DNA from: Anaerolineales bacterium
GTDB taxonomy: Bacteria > Chloroflexota > Anaerolineae > Anaerolineales > UBA4823
Assembly: GCA_026415275.1 (NCBI GenBank)
Contig: JAOAHK010000090.1
Location: forward strand, 1 to 8,293
Length of the DNA: 8,293 nucleotides
Direction of reading: 5' to 3'
Shown one piece after another: positions 1-6,710 of the stretch. The position numbers and the translations under genes are program-made. The notes beneath the pieces were generated by a model. The model was not told the origin of the DNA and made no database searches. It was given only the letters and a program-made list of their open reading frames with translations. Positions within the stretch are counted from its first letter, which is position 1, and the number at the start of each line of letters is the position of its first letter.

Positions 1-2155
1 CCTTTTCGGTAATCACAAACAATTCCCCATCGGCTTCGACAACTTCCATGCTTGCCACAGCATCGCCCTCTGTTAGCTTGATGCCTGTGACTCCACCGGC
101 TGCACGGCCTTGTGGGCGCACCTCTTGTTCCGAAAAGCGCACGGCTTGTCCTTGCTCGGTCACAAGGATGAGTTCGCTGTTGCCTGGCGTCAGCCGCGCC
201 CACCCCAGTTCATCGCCTTCTTCCAGGGAGATGGCGAGAATTCCCGAGGGGCGTACGCTGGCAAATTCAGCCAGCGGCATCCGCTTAACCTTGCCGTTGC
301 GCGTGGCTAAACAGAGGTAACGGGCTGCATCGAATTGGGGCACTGCGACAACAGCAGTGACGGTTTCACCAGCGTCCAAACCGATGACGTTTACCAAGGG
401 GATACCGCGCGCTTGGCGCTCGGAATCGGGGATCTGATACGCCTTTTCGGAATAGACCTTGCCTCGATTCGAGAAGAAGAGCAAAGTATCTAAAGTGCGC
501 GCAGGCAGGATCACCAAAACTTCGTCTTCCTCTTTTGTAGCGTGGCCGGCTACCCCGCGACTGCCACGCCCCTGCGGTCGAAAGGCTTTCACTGCTGTGC
601 GCTTGATATACCCCCGTTCGGTCAAGCTGATGAGCACCGCTTCATCGGGGATCAGGTCTTGTTCGGCAAAGTTTTCACTCGCGTCAACGGCGATGTGCGT
701 GCGCCGTTGGTCGGCGTATTTCTGCGCAAGGTCGTTGAGTTCATCGCGGATGACCTGCAAAATCTTGGTCGGGTTCGCCAGCAAATCTTCCAGATAGGCG
801 ATACGCTCCAGCGTCTGGCGCTGCTCCTCTTCGATCTTTTGCCGCTCCAGAGCGGCTAGGCGACGCAGTTGCAGGTCGAGGATAGCTTGCGCCTGACGTT
901 CACTGAGTTTGAAGCGTTTGATCAGCCGTTCCTTTGCCGTATCTGCATCCGGGGATTGGCGAATCGTTTGGATCACTTCGTCCAAATGAGCAAGCGCAAT
1001 CAGTAAACCTTCGAGGATATGCGCCCGGGCGCGCGCTTTCTCCAGTTCAAACTGCGAACGGCGCGTAATGACCGTACGTCGATGTTCGATGAACACTTGC
1101 AAGGCGCGCTTGAGGGTGAGCAAGCGCGGTTCTCCATCCACCAGTGCCAACATCTGCACACCAAAGGTGGACTGAAGCGGCGTGTATTTGTAGAGTTGGT
1201 TGAGAATTTTCTTGGGCTGCGCGCCGCGCTTTAACTCGATGACGATGCTCATACCACGACGGTCGGATTCATCGCGCAGGTCGCTGATGTCGTCCAGCTT
1301 TCCCTCGCGCACCAGTTCGGCAATGCGTTCGATCAGGGTTGATTTATTGAGCTGATAAGGGATCTCGGTGATGACGATGCGATGGCGATTGGCGCCGTTC
1401 TCCTCGATGTGCGCTTTGCCGCGCAAAACAATGCGTCCCCGCCCGGTGGTGTATGCTTGACGGATGCCCTCATAGCCGACAATCACACCGCCAGTGGGAA
1501 AATCCGGACCAGGCATCAGACGAAGCAGTTCGTCAATCTCAACTTCATCGATTTGGCCATAGCGTTCGATCAAGTAATTCATCGCCGCCTCCAGTTCTCC
1601 CAAATGATGCGGCGGGATATTGGTCGCCATACCGACCGCGATGCCGGAAGAGCCGTTCAAAAGCAGATTGGGCAATTTGGCCGGCAGAACGCTGGGTTCT
1701 TTGAGCGAGCCATCGAAGTTATCAACAAAATCTACCGTGTTGGCGTCGAGGTCGGCAAGCAGTTCTTCTGCCATTGCCGATAGGCGGGCTTCGGTATAGC
1801 GCATGGCTGCCGGTGCATCGCCATCAACGGAACCGAAATTGCCTTGTCCGTCAACCAAGGGATAGCGCATGGAGAAATCTTGTGCCAAACGCGCCATGGC
1901 ATCATACACAGCAGCGTCGCCGTGGGGGTGATATTTGCCCAGCACTTCACCGACAATGCGGGCAGATTTCTTGTAGGGTGCATTCGAACGCAACCCTAGC
2001 TCATCCATAGCATAGAGGATACGGCGATGGACGGGCTTTAAGCCATCGCGTGCATCGGGCAAGGCGCGCGCCACAATGACGCTCATGGCGTAGTCCAAAT
2101 AGGCTTCTCGCATTTGCCCGTCAATATCCACTTGTTGTACTAAACCGATTTCCAT
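1..2155 (-). CDS. gyrA: DNA gyrase subunit A, 5' part (C-terminus beyond window)
   Basis: GyrA is the breakage-reunion subunit of DNA gyrase, which with GyrB introduces negative supercoils into DNA at the expense of ATP. 718 complete codons are visible; a full GyrA has roughly 800-850 residues, so about the last 100 are missing at the left edge. From the ATG at 2155 the protein begins [14 protein letters not shown]. The winged-helix core has GKYHPHGD (73-80) and AAMRYTE, with the catalytic tyrosine at Y120 preceded by R119. The tower and coiled coil run to about residue 480, followed by beta-pinwheel blades from about residue 500. The pinwheel makes GyrA more likely than ParC. The GyrA box is degenerate (QGRGSRG, 528-534), and the residue matching E. 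coli Ser83 is Ala81 while the Asp87 equivalent (D85) is kept. The ribosome binding site is weak. The identification as a type IIA topoisomerase A subunit is certain; the distinction from ParC is slightly less so. Confidence 0.95.
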   Translation of the reverse strand, partial: MEIGLVQQVDIDGQMREAYLDYAMSVIVARALPDARDGLKPVHRRILYAMDELGLRSNAPYKKSARIVGEVLGKYHPHGDAAVYDAMARLAQDFSMRYPLVDGQGNFGSVDGDAPAAMRYTEARLSAMAEELLADLDANTVDFVDNFDGSLKEPSVLPAKLPNLLLNGSSGIAVGMATNIPPHHLGELEAAMNYLIERYGQIDEVEIDELLRLMPGPDFPTGGVIVGYEGIRQAYTTGRGRIVLRGKAHIEENGANRHRIVITEIPYQLNKSTLIERIAELVREGKLDDISDLRDESDRRGMSIVIELKRGAQPKKILNQLYKYTPLQSTFGVQMLALVDGEPRLLTLKRALQVFIEHRRTVITRRSQFELEKARARAHILEGLLIALAHLDEVIQTIRQSPDADTAKERLIKRFKLSERQAQAILDLQLRRLAALERQKIEEEQRQTLERIAYLEDLLANPTKILQVIRDELNDLAQKYADQRRTHIAVDASENFAEQDLIPDEAVLISLTERGYIKRTAVKAFRPQGRGSRGVAGHATKEEDEVLVILPARTLDTLLFFSNRGKVYSEKAYQIPDSERQARGIPLVNVIGLDAGETVTAVVAVPQFDAARYLCLATRNGKVKRMPLAEFASVRPSGILAISLEEGDELGWARLTPGNSELILVTEQGQAVRFSEQEVRPQGRAAGGVTGIKLTEGDAVASMEVVEADGELFVITEK
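554..574 (-). other. Degenerate GyrA box
   Basis: This segment encodes Q-G-R-G-S-R-G at residues 528-534. It aligns with the E. coli GyrA box QRRGGKG because both are followed by a conserved K/R-E-E-D stretch. Two positions differ from the consensus: the first Arg is Gly, and the second Gly of the GG pair is Ser. In characterised gyrases this loop of the first pinwheel blade is needed for chiral wrapping of DNA and negative supercoiling. Confidence 0.75.
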
Positions 2156-2211
2156 AACCTAGCAACCTTGATTGGAAGGATGTTTGATCGTGTTGTCTTG
2201 ACTCAATCGAT

Positions 2212-2225
2212 CCTGCCTTAGCAGG
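2212..2225. other. Short palindrome upstream of gyrA
   Basis: CCTGC and GCAGG form a perfect 5-bp stem around a 4-base loop (CTTA on the plus strand). It lies 57 bp upstream of the gyrA start. Neither strand shows a T-tract right after it, so it is not a convincing terminator. It may fold in the gyrA leader if transcription starts further upstream, where a lone -10-like TAAAAT (minus strand, 2242-2237) is seen without a good -35. Confidence 0.35.
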
Positions 2226-2287
2226 CACAAGCTCTAATTTTACCCTTGAAAATCTCTCCGATGGGTGAAAAGTTGGCGAGAATCTCT

Positions 2288-2346
2288 ATCTCCGCATGAT
2301 CTCCGCAGCGAGAAAGAGATGCGGAGTCGCAGGCGCCCTCGCCTGC
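2288..2346. repeat. Cluster of palindromes and a short direct repeat between the GGDEF gene and gyrA
   Basis: Three structures sit side by side. ATCTCCGCA occurs twice in direct orientation (2288-2296 and 2299-2307). CTCCGCA (2301-2307) pairs with TGCGGAG (2320-2326) across 12 bases. GCAGGCG (2329-2335) pairs with CGCCTGC (2340-2346) across a 4-base loop. No T-tract follows on either strand. The cluster begins 31 bp past the GGDEF gene stop and could act as a transcript-end hairpin or be a REP-like dispersed element. The remaining bases of the 221-bp gap (2156-2376) hold no gene that I can support. Confidence 0.6.
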
Positions 2347-2376
2347 CAAACGGTCTCCACAAAGTGGGTATGCCGA

Positions 2377-3822
2377 TTAGGCGGGCTGCTCTTGGTCTTC
2401 TTTGCGCCGCCGATAATAACGTCCTTTCTCTTGGTACATCGCATTGTCAGCTTGGACGATTAATTTTTGAAGTGAACGATCTGCCTCAGCGCTTGCCTTG
2501 CCGATTGAAAAACTCAAAGGCGGTGCCTGATAATGGTATTTGTTATTTAAGTCTCTCAAGTTCTCGATGCGTTTGACCATTTGAGCAGCCTTCCGTTCTC
2601 CACAATTGGGCATCAGGATGATAAATTCGTCGCCGCCGATGCGGGCTAAAATATCGTTTTCTTCACAGGCTTTTTGGAGAACTTCTGCTGCCCGACGGAT
2701 CAAGTCATCCCCGGCTTGGTGTCCGTAGGTGTCATTGACGGGTTTCAGACCGTTAATATCAATGACGAGCACACTGATAGGGTAGGGTGGCTGCTGTTCC
2801 CACTCGCGGAGGGTCTGCTCGAAGTACATGCGGTTATAGAGACCGGTCAGGACATCGTGGCTGCCTAAATAGCGCAAATACTCCTCAGCTTTCTTTCGAG
2901 CGGTAATATCCTGCAACGAGACCAACACCCATCCGAAGGTGTTCTCATAACCAGGCATGATGCGCACCTCGATATGCACATTAATTGGCTCTCCATCGAG
3001 GGCGTAGTTGATCCCTTCCCGTTGATAGACGGTCAGGCCATTCCACAAGTCCTCTAACTCTTTGGCAAAATGCACCGCCATTTCATCGCGAAAGACCTTG
3101 TCCAAATTCGCCAAAAGTTCTTCCTTACTCTTTGCCTTGAAGAGTTCCAGTGTCTTTTGATTGACATTCACCACCCGTAACATTCCCATGCATTTTTGGA
3201 CGACATCGGGGTTTTGTTGGAGATAAGGTTGAATATTCGTTATCCCTTGGGCGCGCAGTTGGTCAAAGAGGGCTTTGATACTGCTCCAATCCTCCTCCCA
3301 GAGAGAAATTGGGGAATATTCAAATAAAGCCTGAAAGCGGCGTTCGGCTTCTTTGCGCTGGGTGATGTCCTCAAGGGTGACCAGCACGGGATCCCAAGTG
3401 TCAACTGCGTGCGGGGGAATAGACCAATGCAGGCGAATATACAACGGTTCACCTTTGAGCGTGTAATTTACCCCTTCGCCAGCCCAATAGGTTTTGCCCT
3501 GCCACAAAGCGATTAACTCATCCCGCAGGTGCACGCGCATTTCATCGCGAAAGACGTTGCTCAAATTGGCAAGCAGTTCCTCTTCGGATTGGGCTTTGAA
3601 AAGCTCGAGCGTTTTTTGGTTCACCCGGCGCACAACGATCTTGCTCATGCACTCGTCAACGAATTCGGGGTGCGAATCGAGGTAAGATTCTAACGACTCC
3701 ACTCCTTGAGCGCGCAGGCGCTCAAAGGCTTTTTTGATTCCACTGAAATCTTCTTCCCACAGGGAAATGGGAGCATATTCGAACATAATGCGGTCACTCT
3801 CCGTTTTGCGTTTGGCTTTCAT
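2377..3822 (-). CDS. PAS-PAS-GGDEF diguanylate cyclase
   Basis: This 481-residue protein is predicted to make the second messenger cyclic di-GMP from two GTP, under control of two N-terminal sensor domains. There is no signal peptide or membrane segment, so it should be cytoplasmic. Residues 14-156 and 167-309 are two copies of the same PAS-like domain; each starts FEY(A/S)PISLWEED, contains NQKTLELFKA, and ends in an (E/Q)DIT helix linker. Residues about 319-472 form the GGDEF domain: D355 and D398 are the expected metal ligands, N363 and D372 match guanine-contacting residues, and GGDEF is at 396-400. The RxxD inhibitory site is E387-E-N-D390, lacking the Arg. The ATG at 3822 is supported by an AAGGAGG 4 bp upstream. 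The gene stands alone between a gene remnant and gyrA. The PAS ligand cannot be read from the sequence. Confidence 0.95.
   Translation of the reverse strand: MKAKRKTESDRIMFEYAPISLWEEDFSGIKKAFERLRAQGVESLESYLDSHPEFVDECMSKIVVRRVNQKTLELFKAQSEEELLANLSNVFRDEMRVHLRDELIALWQGKTYWAGEGVNYTLKGEPLYIRLHWSIPPHAVDTWDPVLVTLEDITQRKEAERRFQALFEYSPISLWEEDWSSIKALFDQLRAQGITNIQPYLQQNPDVVQKCMGMLRVVNVNQKTLELFKAKSKEELLANLDKVFRDEMAVHFAKELEDLWNGLTVYQREGINYALDGEPINVHIEVRIMPGYENTFGWVLVSLQDITARKKAEEYLRYLGSHDVLTGLYNRMYFEQTLREWEQQPPYPISVLVIDINGLKPVNDTYGHQAGDDLIRRAAEVLQKACEENDILARIGGDEFIILMPNCGERKAAQMVKRIENLRDLNNKYHYQAPPLSFSIGKASAEADRSLQKLIVQADNAMYQEKGRYYRRRKEDQEQPA
2896..3783 (-). repeat. Tandem duplication of the PAS-like domain within the GGDEF protein
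   Basis: Two units of about 143 codons each (3783-3355 and 3324-2896) encode the same domain, offset by 153 residues. Long stretches match, including PISLWEED, NQKTLELFKA, EELLANL, VFRDEM and EPxxxxxxx followed by a (E/Q)DIT end. By eye about half of the positions are identical. This points to an intragenic duplication followed by divergence rather than two unrelated PAS domains. Confidence 0.85.
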
Positions 3823-3826
3823 CGCG

Positions 3827-3833
3827 CCTCCTT
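3827..3833 (-). promoter_or_regulatory. Ribosome binding site of the GGDEF gene
   Basis: AAGGAGG on the minus strand lies 4 bp before the ATG at 3822 and fixes that start. About 10 bp further upstream, ACGGA (minus strand 3858-3854) can pair with TCCGT (3848-3844) to form a small leader hairpin. Confidence 0.75.
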
Positions 3834-3934
3834 ACTCAAGGAAACGGACTTTTTCCGTATGCTTTATATTCTATTTAGTCTCCTGATAGTTGCTACAGTG
3901 GGCTAATGCGATCAAGCAACAAGATGTTGATTTG

Positions 3935-3940
3935 ATTATA
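3935..3940 (-). promoter_or_regulatory. Possible -10 element for the GGDEF gene
   Basis: A perfect TATAAT on the minus strand lies 112 bp upstream of the GGDEF start. The bases at the right distance for a -35 (C-rich, then a T-run) do not match TTGACA, so support is weak. The overlapping plus strand reads TATACT (3937-3942) and could serve the DUF433 remnant in the other direction. Confidence 0.25.
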
Positions 3941-3975
3941 CTTGCTCAGGAAAAAAGAGGGGGTTGATACCAAAT

Positions 3976-3981
3976 AAGGAG
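3976..3981 (+). promoter_or_regulatory. Ribosome binding site of the DUF433-like remnant
   Basis: AAGGAG lies 8 bp before the ATG at 3990, an ideal arrangement. It is the main evidence that the short plus-strand reading frame began as a real gene and is not just an antisense shadow of the phosphatase gene. Confidence 0.65.
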
Positions 3982-3989
3982 AGCAAACG

Positions 3990-4067
3990 ATGACAGAGCA
4001 GGAACTTCTTGAGCAGATTACGCTAGACCCCAAAGGGATGCTTAGGAAACCGGTGATTAGAGCATCG
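3990..4067 (+). pseudogene. Truncated DUF433-like gene (5' remnant)
   Basis: The first 26 codons resemble the N-terminus of small DUF433 proteins: MTEQELLEQITLDPKG, then RKPVIRAS where family members usually read GKPVIRGTR. DUF433 proteins are winged-helix-like proteins of about 75-110 residues, often the antitoxin partner of a PIN-domain or DUF5615 toxin. After codon 26 the similarity ends abruptly. The open frame continues to 4178, but that part overlaps the end of the phosphatase gene on the other strand and looks like its antisense shadow. The core DUF433 helices and any toxin partner are absent. The intact ribosome binding site indicates recent loss of the 3' part by deletion or rearrangement. 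The family assignment rests on recognition of a short N-terminal motif only. Confidence 0.6.
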
Positions 4068-4074
4068 TACTCGC

Positions 4075-4854
4075 TCAGGTGCGTACTCCATCTCCCACCA
4101 ACCCCAACATCGCCTCGTGAATCCGCCCATTATCTGCCAGTACGGTATGTCCCAAGGGATCAAACCGCTCTCCGTTGACTTGGGTCACCACTCCACCCGC
4201 TTCGCGCACAATACAGGCGCCAGCGTCGATGTCCCAAGGGTAAAGGTGAAGCTCCCAATAGCCGTCGATTCGCCCGGCTGCCACATCGCATAAGCCTAAT
4301 GCAGCAACCCCAGTGCAATAGACGGCAAAGGTGCTTTTCACCGCCCGTCCCCACTGAGCGAGGTTATCCCGTTCGGAAGTCCAAGCGTCATAGGGGAAGC
4401 CTGAGCCGACCAGCGCTCTGCCAAGCGAGTCTACGTGAGAGACCTGAATTGGCTGCCCGTTCCGTGTTGCTCCACCTCCCTTGCGCGCCGCAAACAATTC
4501 ATCTACCATGGGCTGGTAAATCACCCCGATTACAGGCTCACCTTCGACCACCAAAGCGATGGAAACAGCGAAAACGGGGATGCGGCGCACATAATTGGTG
4601 GTGCCATCAATTGGGTCTACCACCCAAAATCCCGCTTGGCTATCTTGGCGGTGTCCTTCTTCGCCTAAAAATCCATAGTGGGGAAATTCGCTTTGCAAGC
4701 GCTTAGCGATAATTTGTTCCGTTTGACCGTCCAGTTCGGTAACGATTTCAATGGCACTTTTATAGCGCAAGGCATTGGCTTTACCGAAATTTTGGCGCAA
4801 AAATTCCCCTGCCTGTAGGGCGGCTTCGATGGCAGCATTGAGTTCGCGATCCAT
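4075..4854 (-). CDS. Inositol monophosphatase family protein
   Basis: This 259-residue protein, a normal length for the family, should hydrolyse a phosphate monoester such as myo-inositol 1-phosphate or a related sugar phosphate, using Mg2+. The metal-binding residues of the superfamily are present: G64-E65-E66, then D80-P-I-D83-G-T-T (motif A), and W207-D208 ahead of an EAGG (motif B). E65, D80, D83 and D208 match human IMPA1 E70, D90, D93 and D220. Motif B reads WDIDAG rather than the common WDxAAG, and the RxGSAAL-type region reads CTGVAAL, so substrate preference may differ. The ATG at 4854 lies 6 bp after the dehydrogenase stop and has no clear Shine-Dalgarno, suggesting translational coupling. 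SuhB-like proteins can also act on fructose 1,6-bisphosphate or histidinol phosphate; the substrate is not determined. Confidence 0.93.
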   Translation of the reverse strand: MDRELNAAIEAALQAGEFLRQNFGKANALRYKSAIEIVTELDGQTEQIIAKRLQSEFPHYGFLGEEGHRQDSQAGFWVVDPIDGTTNYVRRIPVFAVSIALVVEGEPVIGVIYQPMVDELFAARKGGGATRNGQPIQVSHVDSLGRALVGSGFPYDAWTSERDNLAQWGRAVKSTFAVYCTGVAALGLCDVAAGRIDGYWELHLYPWDIDAGACIVREAGGVVTQVNGERFDPLGHTVLADNGRIHEAMLGLVGDGVRT

Positions 4855-4860
4855 AGCCGT

Positions 4861-5667
4861 CTAATCCATAAATGCCCCACCGTTGACGTTGATGCTTTCT
4901 CCGGTAATAAAATCAGAAGCGGGTGAAGCCAAGAACAAGGCAACGGCTGCGACATCCTCTGCCGTCTCCAATCGCCCTAAGGGTGTGTCGTCAATGTAGA
5001 GCTGACGCACGTCCTTCGGGGAGACGCCGCGCAGGTTCGCTTCCCATTCCACCTCTCGCTCCTGCATCGAGGCCGCCACATAACCAGGACAAATCGCGTT
5101 GACTGTGATCCCCTGCTTGGCTAATTCGCCCGCCATTGCCTGGGTCAGACCAACCACAGCGAATTTGGAAGCTACATAATGGGCCAAGAAAGGCGCGTTG
5201 CCACGCTTGCCAGCCATGCTAGCAATATTGATAATCTTTCCCCTAAGCCCACTTTTGGTGTCGGGTTTTTGCTTCAGCATCTGGCGCACCGCAACCTGCG
5301 AGCAGAAGAAAGCCCCTTTGGCGTTGACGTTCATGTTGAAATCCCAATCCTGCTCGGTTAGGTCGATAAAGCGATTCATCGTGCTGACGCCGGCATTGTT
5401 GACCCAAATATCGATTTTGCCCCACCGTTCAACGACCAAATCTGCCACTGTCCGAATTTCATCCTGACGGGTGACATCGAGTTTCAAAGCAATGGCTTCC
5501 CCACCGTTTTCTTTGATCTCATTGGCGGCAATATTCGCCCATTCCCAATTGACATCCGTCACTGCCACACGGCTTCCCGCTGCGGCAAACGCTTTCGCAA
5601 TTGCCTTTCCGATCCCCGACCCGCCGCCGGTAATGACGCTCACCTTGAGTTGTAAATCTTTACTCAT
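4861..5667 (-). CDS. Short-chain dehydrogenase/reductase, probably NAD-dependent and acting on a polyol or sugar
   Basis: This is a classical SDR of 268 residues. The Rossmann cofactor motif T13-G-G-G-S-G-I-G20 is near the N-terminus. D38 at the end of strand 2 favours NAD(H) over NADP(H). D64 and N90-N-A-G93 follow, and the catalytic residues are S150, Y164 and K168 (YVASK). The C-terminus, SINVNGG, is typical of the sorbitol/gluconate/acetoin dehydrogenase branch. I chose the ATG at 5667 because GAGG lies 6 bp upstream; a GTG at 5679 in the same frame would overlap that site and add only four residues. The gene lies 65 bp after the permease and 6 bp before the phosphatase, so it probably oxidises an imported polyol or sugar. 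The precise substrate is inference from context. Confidence 0.93.
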   Translation of the reverse strand: MSKDLQLKVSVITGGGSGIGKAIAKAFAAAGSRVAVTDVNWEWANIAANEIKENGGEAIALKLDVTRQDEIRTVADLVVERWGKIDIWVNNAGVSTMNRFIDLTEQDWDFNMNVNAKGAFFCSQVAVRQMLKQKPDTKSGLRGKIINIASMAGKRGNAPFLAHYVASKFAVVGLTQAMAGELAKQGITVNAICPGYVAASMQEREVEWEANLRGVSPKDVRQLYIDDTPLGRLETAEDVAAVALFLASPASDFITGESINVNGGAFMD

Positions 5668-5673
5668 CCCAAA

Positions 5674-5677
5674 CCTC
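5674..5677 (-). promoter_or_regulatory. Ribosome binding site deciding the dehydrogenase start
   Basis: GAGG on the minus strand sits 6 bp before the ATG at 5667. The alternative GTG at 5679 overlaps this motif (GTGAGG) and has no site of its own, so the ATG is preferred. Confidence 0.6.
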
Positions 5678-5705
5678 ACGCAGAAAGCAGTTTATTCGAG
5701 ACTTG

Positions 5706-5711
5706 ATTATA
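5706..5711 (-). promoter_or_regulatory. Possible -10 element for the dehydrogenase-phosphatase pair
   Basis: A perfect TATAAT on the minus strand lies in the 65-bp gap after the permease, 38 bp ahead of the dehydrogenase ATG. The expected -35 position (around 5729-5735) reads GATTCT or TGATTC, a poor match, so an internal promoter is only a possibility. It could let the two enzyme genes be expressed apart from the transporter. Confidence 0.3.
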
Positions 5712-5732
5712 AACCGAAACTCCCACCGAGAA

Positions 5733-6651
5733 TCAGGTCGTCTCCGCAGTGCGCATAATGCGCATCAGAATCAAGGTTAAGAGGATAATCACCACCAACA
5801 ACAGAAAAGACATGGCAGCGCTTTTGCCCATATCCAAAAACACAAAGGCGACGCGGTAGATATAGTAACTGATCGTCTCGGTGGAGATTCCCGGACCCCC
5901 GCGCGTCAAGATATACACCAAGTCGTAGGTTTTCAAAGCTGCAATCATGCGAATTAAGATTGCGACCAGAATCGTGGGCATCATCAAGGGTACAGTTAGG
6001 AAACGAAATTGCTGAACCGAGTTTGCGCCATCGATCATCGCCGCTTCATAAAGCTCATCCGGCAGAGAGGTGAGACCAGCCAGCAAAATTAGCAAAATAA
6101 ATGAGGTCTCATGCCAAATATCTACAATAATAATTGTGACCATTGCCAGGCGCGGGTCGCCCAGCCACGCCGGTTGGGGTAAACCAATTAAACCTAAGAA
6201 ATAATTGATAATGCCAAGCTCCGGGCAACAACAGGCGCCAAATTGTCCCAACGGTGATGGGCGGCATGAGCATCGGGATCAATAAGATCAACAAATAAAA
6301 ATCTCTCCCTTTGAGCCTTTTGTTGTGCAATAACAAAGCTAACCCAAATCCGATTAAGAACTCCAAGACCACAACGCTGATGGTGAGCACCATCGTGTTG
6401 CGCGTTGCCCCGATCAGCAATCGGTCACTGAAAATTTGGGTGTAATTCCCTAGGTTGTATTCCCCGATTCCCCCGCGGCTCAAAATATAGTCATGCAAGC
6501 TGACGTAGAACGCATACAGCAACGGAAAACCAACTACCAGCCAGATGCCAATCATGGCTGGAATAACCAGTTGGATACGCAGCTTGCGATCGGTGCGCAG
6601 GATCGGCTGAGCAAACGATTTCTTCGGAGCGGATTGTGCGAGTTCGGCCAT
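5733..6651 (-). pseudogene. Sugar ABC transporter permease (MalF/UgpA type), frameshifted
   Basis: This is an inner-membrane subunit of a CUT1-type carbohydrate ABC importer, split over two frames. The first frame (6651-6226, 142 codons) gives a basic cytoplasmic N-terminus and three membrane helices, about residues 26-52, 81-108 and 118-142, ending TVGTIWRLLL. The second frame (6224-5733, 163 codons) resumes with PELGIINYFL, then a helix, the EAA loop that docks on the ATPase (E-A-A...D-G-A...P, DNA 6047-5988), and two more helices. Joined, they make about 305 residues, the usual length. Restoring the usual WRLLLNPELG needs 2 bp inserted near 6225. The start is uncertain: the ATG at 6651 has no good ribosome binding site, and a GTG at 6693 lies inside a hairpin. 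It follows the binding-protein gene in the same operon. A sequencing or assembly error is possible. Confidence 0.85.
6222..6228 (-). other. Frameshift site in the permease gene
   Basis: On the minus strand the sequence reads CTG TTG TTG CCC GGA in the first frame, while the homologous continuation is CCG GAG CTT in the next frame. Relatives usually have Asn-Pro-Glu-Leu-Gly here, so two bases of an Asn codon are probably missing just after TTG (6228-6226). The site is not in a long homopolymer. Confidence 0.8.
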
Positions 6652-6665
6652 TTTGGATTTGGATT

Positions 6666-6698
6666 GGGAGGTGCTGCCTCCTGTTGGCAGCACCTCCC
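6666..6698 (-). promoter_or_regulatory. Perfect 13-bp hairpin between binding-protein and permease genes
   Basis: On the minus strand GGGAGGTGCTGCC (6698-6686) and GGCAGCACCTCCC (6678-6666) are exact reverse complements around the 7-base loop AACAGGA. The structure starts 12 bp after the binding-protein stop. No T-tract follows, so it is not a standard Rho-independent terminator. Hairpins at this place in sugar-transport operons often protect the upstream binding-protein mRNA and lower downstream expression. It also holds the only strong Shine-Dalgarno-like sequence of the gap (AGGAGG, 6682-6677), partly in the loop. Confidence 0.8.
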
Positions 6699-6710
6699 TA
6701 AAGCGAGGAT

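Noticed and set aside
1382..1783. A 133-codon plus-strand open frame inside gyrA
   Set aside because: It is the antisense shadow of conserved gyrA coding sequence; the protein resembles no family I know.
1..2155. ParC (topoisomerase IV subunit A) instead of GyrA
   Set aside because: The C-terminal blades and the alignable, though degenerate, GyrA box fit GyrA better; the missing C-terminus leaves a small doubt.
2265..2576. A plus-strand open frame spanning the GGDEF-gyrA gap and the 3' end of the GGDEF gene
   Set aside because: Most of it is antisense to the GGDEF domain, and the intergenic part is built from palindromes.
4068..4178. Continuation of the DUF433-like frame as a full 62-residue protein
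   Set aside because: From codon 27 onward it is antisense to the phosphatase C-terminus and no longer resembles DUF433.
6666..6698. Rho-independent terminator after the binding-protein gene
   Set aside because: The stem is strong but no T-tract follows on the minus strand; the next bases are AATCCAAATCC.
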